A stretch of DNA of 64,000 bases from Azolla caroliniana (lineage: Eukaryota; Polypodiophyta), in NCBI GenBank assembly GCA_043228905.1, contig JBHGNT010000004.1, forward strand, positions 1,178,001 through 1,242,000, read 5' to 3'. Shown here in pieces: positions 24,006 through 34,497 of the stretch. Each line of letters starts with the position of its first letter. Position 1 is the first letter of the stretch. The position numbers and the translations under genes are program-made. Below the pieces are notes generated by a model. That model made no database searches. It worked only from the letters and a program-made list of their open reading frames with translations, and had not been told where the DNA came from.

Positions 24006-25640
24006 GCCAATACTAAGCCCGTGACGCCACCGGTACACCTCACCGAGGCAGGAACTGGTCCACCACTCATGGATTCTCAGAACCCAGCCGTGCGAATCAT
24101 CAGTAAGGGACAAGACCTGCACGGATGCATCATCGATGGCGGATCCGGCGTAAACGTTATTAGCGAGTCAACGTGTCACAACCTCGGCCTGAATCAATGG
24201 GAACCATGCCCCTTTTGGCTTCAGATGGCCAACACCCGCTCTGTTCGCCCCATTGGTTTAATCCGCCACCTCGACTTCACACTCGGAGGCCACATGTTCA
24301 CGATCTCGGCCATTGTGCTAAGACTGGAGACACAAGGCGCCTACCCAATGTTACTAGGTCGACCATGGTTGCGTACAACGAATATCAAGCCACATTGGCA
24401 ACGCAACATGATCTCGTTCCGAAGAGGCAAGACAAAAGTCCGAATCATCACTGAAGAACGAGTCCCCGTCGCCCTCAACACTTCACCGTTATACGCGGAA
24501 GGGGTCCATATGCTTGACGGTTTGGCCGATGAGGAGGTCGATGACTTCCTAGATGATCATCCCACGATCATCCCTCTCTTCGAAATCAATGCCTTACCAA
24601 CCATCGAGCCACCTAAAGACGAGGAAGTCACGGAGGAATCACCACCCCAAGATGAACCAGATCCAACCACAGTTGCCGAGCTACGCCATGCTCGGGAGGC
24701 TTTCGAACGCGAACTCGCCATTTCACAACGAGTCAAAGCATCAACCTTGGAAACAATAAACCTCGGCTCGGACGAGAATCCCCATACGTTACAAATTGCC
24801 AATAATCTACCAACCGGAGAACGGGCATGCCTCGTACGATTTGTTCACCGACTACCAGGATGTTTTCGCTTGGTCTTACACCGATATGAAGGGGCTGGAT
24901 CCTCAATACTACCAACATCAAATTCACATCTTACCCGACACTCGGCCGGTTCAGTAGAGGCGCTACAGGATGAACCCCAACTACGCCGCTAAAGTCAAAG
25001 AGGAAATCGACAAACTACTCCGAGTGGGCTTCATTCGCCCTGTTAAACGGGCCACGTGGTTGAGCCCGATCGTAGTGGTCCCAAAGAACAACGGAAAAAT
25101 CTGCGTCTGCGTCGACTATCGGAAGCTTAACGTGGCAACAGTCACCGACGGTTTCCCTCTTCCATTCACGGACAGCGTCCTCGACACGGTAGCCGGCCAC
25201 GAATGCTATAGTTTCCTCGACGGGTTCAGCGGCTATAACCAGATAAGAATGCACCCGGAGGATCAGGAGAAAACCACTTTCGTCACGGAATGGGGTGTTT
25301 TTGTAGCAGAAGTAATGATGTTCGGTCTAAAAATGGCGCCAGCTACGTTCCAGCGCATCATCACCGAAATCTTTCAAGACTACATCCCAGCGTTCATGCA
25401 AGTCTTTCTCGACGATTTCACCGTGTATGGCCATCGATGGGAACACATGACCCAGTTACGACTCTGCATTGACCGATGTCGCCAAGCTCGATTGAGCTTA
25501 AACCCGGCGAAATGCGCGTTCTTAGTCACTAGCGGCAACCTTCTCGGCCACATTGTCAGTCAAGAAGGCATCGCTATGGACCCGGATAAAGTAAAGGCAA
25601 TCCTGACTGCCACCGCACCCTCGAACGCTAAGGCACAACC
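24006..25640 (+). pseudogene. RE2 protease and reverse transcriptase (frameshifted)
   Basis: The gag frame continues into an aspartic protease (CIIDGGSGVNVISESTC, then YPMLLGRPWL). Near 24830 the reading frame shifts by one, and RT follows: YQDVFAWSYTDMKGLDP, a TAG at 24955, then VGFIRPVKRATWLSPIVVVP, CVDYRKLNVATV, FLDGFSGYNQIRM, FGLKMAPATFQ and the catalytic FLDDF at 25405-25419. A second shift near 25637 moves to the frame used by RNase H and integrase. All catalytic residues in view are kept, but the polyprotein cannot be made in one piece. Confidence 0.9.
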
Positions 25641-27598
25641 GATTTTTGGGACAGATCCGGTGGTACAGCCGAATGATACGACACCTGGCCGATTTCGCGA
25701 CACCTTTACATGCAGCAGTCCATCGCCTTCCCTTCCAATGGACATCAATCGAGGTCACGGCCTATCAGACCCTGAAACTAATGCTGTCACATGCCCCGGT
25801 GGTCTAGTCTCCGGTTTGGTCCGAACCATTTCATGTCTTCGTAGATGCTTCGGACATCGCCATCGGAAGTGCCCTGATGCAATGCACACCCCCGAATTGG
25901 TATAGGCCCGTGTACTACGCTAGCCGACGGCTCTCGACCACGGAAAAGAATTACTCCACCACTGAGCGGGAGGCGCTCGGTATGATTTATAGCATTAATA
26001 AATTCCGGCATTACCTCTTGGGCCGGAAATTTACCTTTCACGTGGATCACTCGGCCCTTCTTTATTTGGTCAATAAACAAGCCCTCACCGGACGATTGGC
26101 TCGGTGGATGCTCCTACTCCAAGAGTTTGATTTCCAGATTCAGCATCGACCCGGGGTACAACATGCCGTCGCCGACTACTTGAGTCGTCTTGAGTCAGGG
26201 GAACCGGCGAAAACAACGTACGACGAGCTACCGGACGCCAGCCTATTTAACCTGACCACGATACCAGACGATAACGAAGATGAATGGATCACGGAGATGA
26301 CCCATTTTCTCACTACCGGTTTACCTCCCGAGCACATGTCCCTTGACACGAGAAAACGCCTAGCAGTGCGTAGCCGGAATTTTTGCCTCGTCTCGGACAT
26401 TCTCTACCACAAAGGCTCAGACGGCATATGGCGCCGAGCGATTTGGCAATTCGAGAAGAACGCCGTTCTTCAGGAGGCCCACCAGGGAGTAGCTGGGGGG
26501 CACTACGTCGGGGATTCCACAGCAAGGAAAGTTTGGCAAAGTGGATTGTGGTGGCGGACAACGAAGAGAGACGCTCACGAGTTTTGTCGGCAGTGCGATT
26601 TGTGCCAACGACTGGGACAACCAATGGAACAGTCACGCATGCCACACCAGCCGATTCTTCCGTTGGACCCATTTCAAAAATGGGGTTTGGATTTTGTAGG
26701 CCCTTTCAAACCACCCGCGGCCCGTACAGGGAATAGGTATATTATCGTTGCCACGGATTACTGCACCAAATGGGTCGAGGCTAAGGCACTCCGAGACAAC
26801 ACGGCGGCATCCACGGCTAAATTCATGTACGAGCACCTCTGGTGCCGTTACGGATGCCCAATCGAGCTCGTTAGTGACCAAGGTGGGCACTTCATCAATC
26901 ATATAATACGTGAGCTTACACACCACTACGCGGTGGTGCACAAGAAAAGCACACCATACTACCTACAGGCAAACGGCTTGGTGGAATCGACCAATAAAAT
27001 CCTCCAAACCATACTAAAGAAGATCGTCAATGAAAACAGGACCGATTGGGATGACAAACTCCAGAGCGCGTTGTGGGCGTATCGTACGACTTTCAAAACA
27101 AGCATCCAATCAACCCCCTTTCGAATGGCATTTGGGTTAGAAGCCGTAATGCCTGTCGAGTTCCAAGTCCTGAGCCTCCGAGTTCAAATCAAAGCACGGC
27201 TCCCCGAGGCCCAATCCAAGCAATACCGGTTGGAACAACTCCTCGAACTCGGTGAAGATAGGATAGAGAGTATGGCCCAGCTCGAACAACGCCAACGACA
27301 ACACAAGGCTTTCGTGGACCGACATCGAAACGGGCTGGAAAAGGAGCTCACCATCGGCAAACCGGTTCTTCTTTTTCAAACACGACTCGGGTCTATGCCA
27401 AGAAAATTAAGATTTCGGTGGACCGGTCCATTCTGGATTATCGACGAGTTCAAAGGGACATTCCAGCTCGGCACACTCGCCGGCGACACTGTCAAAAGCT
27501 GGGCCAATGGTTTCCGACTTCGACCATATCGAGGCACTACACCACCCAACCCGTTTCGGGAAACCACCACGGAGGAGGCCACATGTCCCCCTGAATAA
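25641..27598 (+). CDS. RE2 RNase H and integrase (integrase open)
   Basis: RNase H reads FVDASDIAIGSALMQ, YSTTEREALGMIYSINKFR and FHVDHSALLYLVN, with one TAG at 25805-25807 before it. From 25877 the frame is open to the TAA at 27596. Integrase has the HHCC module (HQGVAGGHYVG to CRQCDLC) and the DDE core: Asp in WGLDFVGPF, Asp in LVSDQGGHF, Glu in NGLVESTNK. A GPF motif (RWTGPFWIIDEF) sits near the C terminus. Integrase joins retroelement cDNA to host DNA. No chromodomain follows. This is the best preserved enzyme of RE2. Confidence 0.9.
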
Positions 27599-27804
27599 GG
27601 ACTCACCCACCTTCTTGAAATTAATAAAGTAGGTAGGATTAACCATAGTTTAGCCACCGATTAGCTACACCTACACCACCCACCTAGGCACCCACAAATT
27701 TAGGAGCACCCCTCGCCACCACTCATTTAGTACCTATTTAAGCACATGCAAAGCACTAGAAGCACCCCACTCACCTTCAGGACACGTGGTGCTAGTCACT
27801 TATT
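27599..27804 (+). promoter_or_regulatory. RE2 internal spacer with TATA box and G-box before the extra ORF
   Basis: 206 bp separate integrase from the extra ORF. CTATTTAAGC lies about 70 bp before the ORF's ATG and resembles the LTR TATA element (TTATTTAAA). ACACGTGGTG, a G-box core, lies about 20 bp before the ATG. This arrangement looks like a promoter for the downstream ORF. Activity is inferred. Confidence 0.45.
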
Positions 27805-30800
27805 ATGGCACCCACGACTCAGAATCTTCAGGATTCGCTTCAGGCACAAAACCCTAGGAGTAAGTTACTAAAACCATTTCCAAAACGCAGCACAGACACT
27901 GAAGTTCATTATCGCTCCCAATCTCCATCGCTCTCAAGCTCAGAAACCCCGCCTCGCTCTCATCGCTCTAAACACTCTTGCTCTCAAGCCCTCTTTCGCT
28001 CTCATAGCCCCTCTGCTGAACTTCCCCTTCCTGTTATTCCTCCTCTGTCTCGCCCTCGCTTCATCACTCTTCTTCACTCTTCCACACAGTCAAACCCCGT
28101 CTCCATCTCCACCATGCCTCTTACCGCTTCAACAGAAACCCAGGCCTGGCTCCAGGAACGAGGAATGGGCGGTTACCTGAAGATCATCGATGTCCCCGCG
28201 CACCCAGATGCCCAAGGTGTGGCTAAACATATTTGTCCCGAAGCCATCACCAACAACGTGCTTCGGGCTGTTTTGGACCTACAACAGGGAGGGGACCATG
28301 AGGTCGACATAACCCCGGCATCGAAGATGAAAGAGTACTTCAGTGAGTACTCAGCCTCAAGGAAGGCATATCGCACGTATGGCGGTCCCAACAGAGCTTT
28401 CGGGGAGATTGCTCGTATATTGATGGAGTATGCATTCGTGCATACGAACCCGACGAGCATGCCGCAAAACAAGGCAGCCATCATCATCAGCGCGTATGAA
28501 GGAAACAAAGTCGATTGGGGAATCATCACAGGCGAAGGACTCCGCGCCGCCTTAGCCTCATTCCAGTCCGGTAAGAAGATGTTGTCTGTTCTTACCCACT
28601 TTTTGGTGGTTCTATACCCACCCTCTTCTCTTCCTTCCCCTCGCACACTCACGTCCCCACCACCACCACGAAGGCAGAGAGAGAAATTCGTTGCCATCAG
28701 CCATGAAGCATGGGAGGAGCCCACATCACCTTCACCTCCTGCCGCGGACCAAAACCCCGCATTTGCCGCACCACCCACCCAACCCCAACAAAAAAGGGCA
28801 GTTTCCGAGACCTGCCAAGAATGGGAGGAGGAGATAGCCGCGGAGGACAACACGGCAGATGATGTCACCATTCGACAGCCAACGTCGCGCCCCTCGGTAA
28901 CTTCCCCAGGGCCTAGCCCATGCCCCAACACACAGCAGGCAGCACCACCACGACCCCAAAAAAGGAAGCAGGCAGAGGAAACGACACTACCGGCCCCAGA
29001 ACCCCAAACCCAGCCAAGCAAGAGAAGACGACTCAACCGCAAGTCCTCGGCAGAACAGAAAGAGCCACAACAGGAGCAAGCCTTAGTTGTCAGACAGAGC
29101 AACCTGGCCATCATCCCTGAGGAGGCATCGCTGAACCAGGGAAAGATCGAGCATGGGCAAACAACGCAGATCTTGGAGGATGAAGTCCTCGGGTATAAAG
29201 ACCTCCCCGCGGAGGCTTACGAATTTAGTGTGCTCCTATGCCTCAGTACGACATTCGAGCTCGTCGACTTCCTCGCCAGAGCCCAAGTCGCGGCAGCCGC
29301 TCGAATGGCGGAAGAGCACGCCGAAACAAAAATTATTCAACGCGCGCTATTAGGTGAAATTGAGCCCCAGGACGACAGGGCTTTACAAAAAATAGGGAGA
29401 AAGAAGCAAGCAAAACAGGCCGCTCTCCTCATGGAGGTCCCCGAGTTGAACACGGCCCTTATCGAGGCATATAGGGACCTAGATTGCACTACGCGGGCAG
29501 CCAAAGACATGGCCCGAAAGATAAAAATAGACCAAAAACAGGCTAAGATGGCTACGGAATTATGGCACGTTGTGAAACAGAAGCTGGCAGCCTGGGAGCA
29601 AAACTGGCCGGAACAACAACTCTTGAGCCTTCCGGCCACGACCACCGAGGCCCTCCTAGCCCCTCCACGCATAACAATGATGGATGAAAGCACCATCACA
29701 GATTCAATCCTAACGATTCAAGCCAGCACACAAACGGACTCGTTACAAATGGTCGATGCCTGCACAACAACCGAGGCGGCCACACCCATGGAGAAGACCG
29801 AGATACCACCCCCTCGTCCACCCAAGGAGGTGGCAACCCAGACAGAACCCCCGCTCCGGGATTACCAAGCGGAGCTGAAAGAAGAACAACGGCGAACCGA
29901 GAGACACGAACAACAGCATCAGGAGGCGATGGCTCGCCTAAAAGAAGAAGCTTCCAAGCAGATGGCCGAGATTAGAGCCCAGGCTGACCAAAGGCTACAC
30001 GAGCAGAACGAAGCACTGGGTTGGGTACAAGCGCAAGCCGCGGGCAAAGAAGCCGAACTCAAAAGCAAGCTAGAGGAATACGCAGCCACAGTGGCAAAGA
30101 AAGAGAAGGAGGTCCTAGACCTATAGGCTGCGCTCGACAATGCGAAAGACTGGAACCACCGGCAGGAGGAAAGAAATCGCCAACGGGAGGAGAGAATGAT
30201 TGCGGAGAATGTTGAGCTGCAGAGTCAGCGTACGACCCTTAAAGAAATGGCAGACGAGTTTTTCATCAAATGCAAGCTACTTTCGGAGCAAAAAGACGAA
30301 TTATCTGATTCCTACTTCGCCCTACAAGAAGAGAGAATCGTCGAACGGGAACAAGTCCGGGCCGCGTGTCAAAAAGAATGGGAGAAAGCTACCAAAGAAC
30401 TCACCAAGCATTACAAGCAGTCTATCCAGCTCGTAACCGCAGATGCAAAGAACACTCAAGCCACCTATGAACTACTAGCAAAGAAGCTTCAGGCCGAGGT
30501 CGACGGCTTAAAACAGGAATTAGCAGTCGTCCGAGCACAGCCCGGCATGGATGAGACACGCATCAGAATACTGATCGAGAAACAACGCCAGCACCTCACC
30601 AAAAAGGTCGAGGAAACATTAAGTCGCGCAAGAGACGAATGGGCAGCCCAAGCTGCCGAATTGCATATTTTACGCGCCGACGCCGAGAACCGACGAAAGG
30701 AGGGCCGCGGCTTTTACAAAATGGACGAAGCCAGCATACAAAACCTGCGTGCAGATTTAACCGAGGATTACCAGTCCTTGGCAAAATCTCACACCGCGGC

Positions 30801-31170
30801 AATCGAGCAAATACTGGAGGACTTCAATGACGGTCAGATGTTGTTTCGCCTGGAAGCAGAAGCCTTCGAACGAGAACGACTCGCAGCCATCCCAACGAGT
30901 CCTCCAACGGCCACAAAGCAGAAGGAAGAACCTTCCAGTGAGGGGATCACGAACACAGCACAGGAGGAACTTGCCCCGGCCAACAGACCTCCCATGGACG
31001 CCCACACGATACCAGATCTAGTCGAAGTAGAGGTCAACGCCCTCGAACCCACACCCCCACCAAAAGAATTGACTGCACCTGAGGCGGACACCCGAGAAGA
31101 TATGACACCCCCGGACCAAACTCAACCCCCCGCACTGACAGTCCAACCAGACCACCTTGCCACCACCTAG
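27805..31170 (+). pseudogene. RE2 extra ORF: coiled-coil protein after integrase, one internal UAG
   Basis: One frame of 1,122 codons including the stop, broken only by a TAG at 30124-30126, where CTA CAG GCT is the likely original. The first ATG is at 27805. An ATG in better context (CCACCATGC) at 28114 would skip a Ser/Arg/Pro-rich leader. Residues 104-270 look globular (AITNNVLRAVLDLQQGGD, RTYGGPNRAFGEIARILMEY, VDWGIITGEGLRAAL), loosely like the plant transposon-protein domain in extra ORFs of Athila-type elements. Residues 270-460 are Pro-rich and include the basic patch SKRRRLNRK near 404. TQT motifs lie at 642-644 and 678-680. From about 690 almost to the end the sequence is Glu/Lys/Gln-rich heptads typical of a long coiled coil. 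The stop lies at the fusion with the 3' LTR, so the original C terminus may be lost. Function unknown. Confidence 0.8.
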
Positions 31171-31466
31171 CTTAGTCCCTCGTAACTAGATAATCTTGTA
31201 AGGTCACCGGCCGTAGGCCGTGTTCTGTAATCCTTTTTCTGTCACAGTAATATATCTTATTTGTGCCCATTTTGCTCCATGTGTCTATGCTTTGATTCAT
31301 ACCTATGATTTCAACGCCGCCCACGCCTATCAAGATCTTGCTAGTGTTTTATCTCTGATCATTGTCTCTCTCACGACGTCTCTGTTACGAGCCTTCACGC
31401 ACCACGCCCTTGAATACCGATAGCCGCAGATCTATCGAAGGTGTTCACCCAAAGGAACGGGTAACA
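31167..31466 (+). repeat. RE2 3' LTR, missing its first 158 bp
   Basis: 300 bp matching 21865-22164 without gaps and with 13 differences. It is fused on its left to the extra ORF and ends AACA next to GCTAC. Confidence 0.92.
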
Positions 31467-31471
31467 GCTAC
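31467..31471. repeat. target-site duplication of RE2, right copy
   Basis: GCTAC directly follows the LTR end AACA. Confidence 0.85.
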
Positions 31472-32933
31472 CCTTCTCCCCCACGAATCCAATACTAATC
31501 CCCACCTCCTTTTTTTATCTCACCTCACTCTTTTATTGGCACGTGCACAACCAAGTTACCTGAGTAGTGAAACTATGGCAACTTACTTTTGCCCCAACTT
31601 TACATATTTTCATCCCTTGTACAATATCGGGAGTTGTCGGCGAAAACAACCACCTAAGTGCTTGATAGTTCCACTTAGGCCCTATTGACGATTTGACCAT
31701 CATGGGAGAACCACCACAATTCAATATAAACTTGGACCTTGCCATTTCTGCTTCATACGATTCCTCCCCAATCTATTTGTAACATCCTCACAAGTAAGTT
31801 ACCAGCTGAAACAAGATATTTAGCATCATCTCACTGCATATTAGCTTGTATTGCTGAAAAACAAACTTGCAACGCCTGTTCCAAATGTGCCAAACCGATA
31901 AGCATGCCACAGGAAGCACATTGAAACGCGATGCTACCCTACACTATAAATCCATGTCCCTTTGGATTTAACTGTTTCGCCCAACCTTAACAAATCAAAC
32001 CCTTTTATGGGTCCTCAATAGTAAATAAGGAATAAATGAAAGATAAAGCTTAATAAATCACATTTCATGTGTCTATTTTCTCGTACTCTAACAAGGCATG
32101 CACAACTTCATAAGAGTTGAGCCACCATAATTTATTTTTTATTTTTTATTTTCCAAAAAAAACACTACTTCAAATTATACTGCAAACAAAGTACATCAAA
32201 GACCATCAAATTTCAGCAAAACTCACTCTGGCCTTCTCACCAAAGTGATCATAGTCCCCACCCCCTCATTTACAACAAAAGTATCCCATCAACTCTATTA
32301 ACATGGTAATTTAGTTGGTGAATATTCTTCCACTTCAAGTTTTACCCAATATAAAGCATGGTAGAACACTCAGTATGCCGAAAGACAAAGCCATGGCGAA
32401 TATGTATATCTATACTTAACTTTTCCCAATGTGACTCACTTGTGTTGGTGCTAAAGGGAATTAACCCTTAGAAGCACTAAGAACCATCCAATATAAAGCA
32501 TGGTAGAATACTCGGGCTTGGAGGTAAAGGCACATGGAAAATATGTATACGGTTATACCTATACTCACCTTTTACTGAGACAATTCACTTGTAGGCCTCA
32601 AAGTAAATTTGAGATAGCCCCAGCCTCTACTAATCAATCATCACTCTATTCCAAGGCAATTATTGCACTCTTAGGTAGAGGGTTAGCTATTTGCTTATTA
32701 TTAAAGTGAGATTATAAGCTAAGGAGCCTCTAATGGAATGAAGATTTGTGCTTACTTTGCCTTATATGATAGAGAGAGAGGGTGATGTAAAGGACAAAAA
32801 CTAATGTTATGGAGGATCAGATGTATATGCAATGATGTGCGTGTGTGTGTGTGTGTGTGCATGAGAGAGAGGGAGATTAACATCTTCTAAGCCCAAATTT
32901 CGCCCAAGAGACAATGGATTATAATAATGGGAT
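31472..32933. other. host flank right of RE2
   Basis: Mostly AT-rich DNA with a GT tract at about 32839-32858. A part near 32150-32230 resembles the left flank at 21550-21720 (runs of CCAAAAAA..CACTA, then ATTTCAGCAAAACT), which hints at an old local duplication around the insertion site. The exon-like pieces are listed separately. Confidence 0.5.
31587..31933 (-). pseudogene. possible exon remnants of an unrecognised host gene
   Basis: On the minus strand, 31772-31587 is a 186-nt open segment between an acceptor (CAAATAG) and a strong donor (GTAAGT). It reads IGEESYEAEMARSKFILNC, then GPKWNYQALRWLFS. Farther upstream on that strand, 31933-31835 is a 99-nt open segment between an acceptor-like GTAG and a donor GTGAGA. 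It includes FQCASCGMLIGLAHLEQALQ. The phases of these two pieces do not join directly. The composition looks protein-like, but I do not recognise a family. A disrupted gene or chance are both possible. Confidence 0.3.
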
Positions 32934-34497
32934 GTGACCCAATTATCAAAAATAAAACGAGAAAGAGAAGACCAAATGGATGTAGCCCGATTGGTAAGGT
33001 TGTCTAGCGAAGACCAAAAGGCCATGGAAAGCAAGCAAACAGAAAATGAACAGGTCGCGTGTGGCACGAACAATGTGACCACATCGAGAGGTGCTTCCAA
33101 CACGACTAAGCCCCATACATCATCTACGGTTGCACCGTATACGCAAGCAGGGGAGGCTGGTGCACCCCCAACTTTCGCCTCATCTGTGTGATGAGTCAGT
33201 CGACCTTGTATTGTCCGAGGAGGATAAAGCTACAGTCTTGGGTAAGGTACAACGGTTAGAGGCTTTCTCCTTGGTAGTGCAGGTACAGGGTTCGCCAATT
33301 AATAGATCGGAACTCCGTCATACTTTATGTCACAGTGTGTCCATGACACTTTGTACGCTACTTTCTCGGAGGAAGCGGATAGCCTCCTCGACATTCAATT
33401 CATGTCTTGGGGATGTCCATGTGGAATTTGCAGGTGACGAATCCGTCACTAGGCTATTAGCAATTAAGGAGGCAGGCGTGGAAGGTGTGTGGGTATCTTT
33501 TCATAAATGGTCGCATAATGTTAAGGTAGATGAGATATTGTAGGATCAAGAGTCTAGTATGGTTTTTACGACGATATTCCCTGGTTTGAGGAAGGAGTGG
33601 AGGAATGTTCTTCCTTGCATTGGGGCTTTGTTAGGTAAAGTCATTGCCACACGTGATGGACAGGTTTATGGGACAAATAGAGTGGGTGTGGTCCCAGTTG
33701 TTCGGTTGTTCGCACCAAGATCTGTTTGTTTACCGACAACTATTTCTTTACCTAATTTACTTATAAATAAACCACCAGTTGTGCAAAAGGTATATTATCA
33801 AGGTTTGCCTTATCAATGTTTTGTGTGTCGACAATTTCGTCATTTAGGTCGAGATTGTCAAAAGCGACGTTTGAACATTGAAGCCCATCCACCTAATAGA
33901 TCAGATGTTAATAATGATGGTTGGTCTACAATTTTTGCTAAACATGTTTTTAAACCGACTAGTACGATGGTTAATCCAATGTTATTACTTGAAGCTAACA
34001 CGTACCACTCTTTGCAAGAAGTGGAAAAGGATGCAGGGATTAGTAAAGTGGATGGCGGTTTTTCCCTCCCAGTTTTCACAAAGGAACACCAGGTGGAACA
34101 TAATTCGCAAGCCATACTTTTGAAGGTACAAATTGTAGAATTTGTTTCTAAGGTTAATAATCAATGGAATAAGGATAAACAACTTTTTTTAGATCAAGTA
34201 CAACAAGCTAATAGGTCCCTAGTTTTGAATGAGTTTAAAAAAAATGAAGTGGGCAAGGTAGACCTTACACATGTTGACATGGATTGTGGGAATATAGTTG
34301 CTTTTACTACGACTACTAGGTCTTCCGATAGGGTTTCTATAGTAGATAAACATATGCTAGTGCGGGCACATAAGTTCACTAGGAAAGACATTTGGTCAAA
34401 TAAGAGACAATTACAGGCCTCAACGGATGGAAGGAAGGGTAGAGATGTTGCACTTGGTGAAAGGAGAGTAGGAGGGCAAAACATTAATGATGGATAG
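32934..34497 (+). pseudogene. LINE ORF1 (DUF4283-type, CCHC)
   Basis: RNA-binding protein of a plant L1 element. The start is uncertain. The N-terminal part shifts frame near 33190. From there it reads LSEEDKATVLGKVQRLEAFS and GDVHVEFAGDESVTRLLAIK, the DUF4283-like fold of plant LINE ORF1. A TAG at 33541-33543 interrupts it. The frame then continues with VFTTIFPGLRKEW, VVPVVRLFAPRS and a CX2CX4HX4C knuckle (CFVCRQFRHLGRDC) near 33819-33860, followed by a low-complexity C-terminal part to 34497. Confidence 0.78.

Larger units (their letters stand above)
21707..31466 (+). mobile_element. Ty3/gypsy LTR retrotransposon RE2 with a long extra ORF
   Basis: A 9.76-kb element bounded by TGTT and AACA ends and the 5-bp target duplication GCTAC on both sides. 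Order: 5' LTR, primer-binding site, gag with three zinc knuckles, protease, RT, RNase H, integrase, a 206-bp spacer with promoter-like motifs, a 1,122-codon extra ORF, and a truncated 3' LTR. There is no chromodomain after integrase. The extra ORF and the TGGCACGCCCGG primer site suggest a non-chromoviral, Tat-like lineage, which is inference. The shared 300 bp of the LTRs differ at 13 positions by my count. Eight in-frame stops and two frameshifts make the copy defective, though integrase is open from end to end. Confidence 0.93.

Noticed and set aside
28173-29114. 313-codon minus-strand frame
   Set aside because: Antisense shadow of the RE2 extra ORF. Its Gly/Cys/Ser runs mirror the Pro-rich sense strand.
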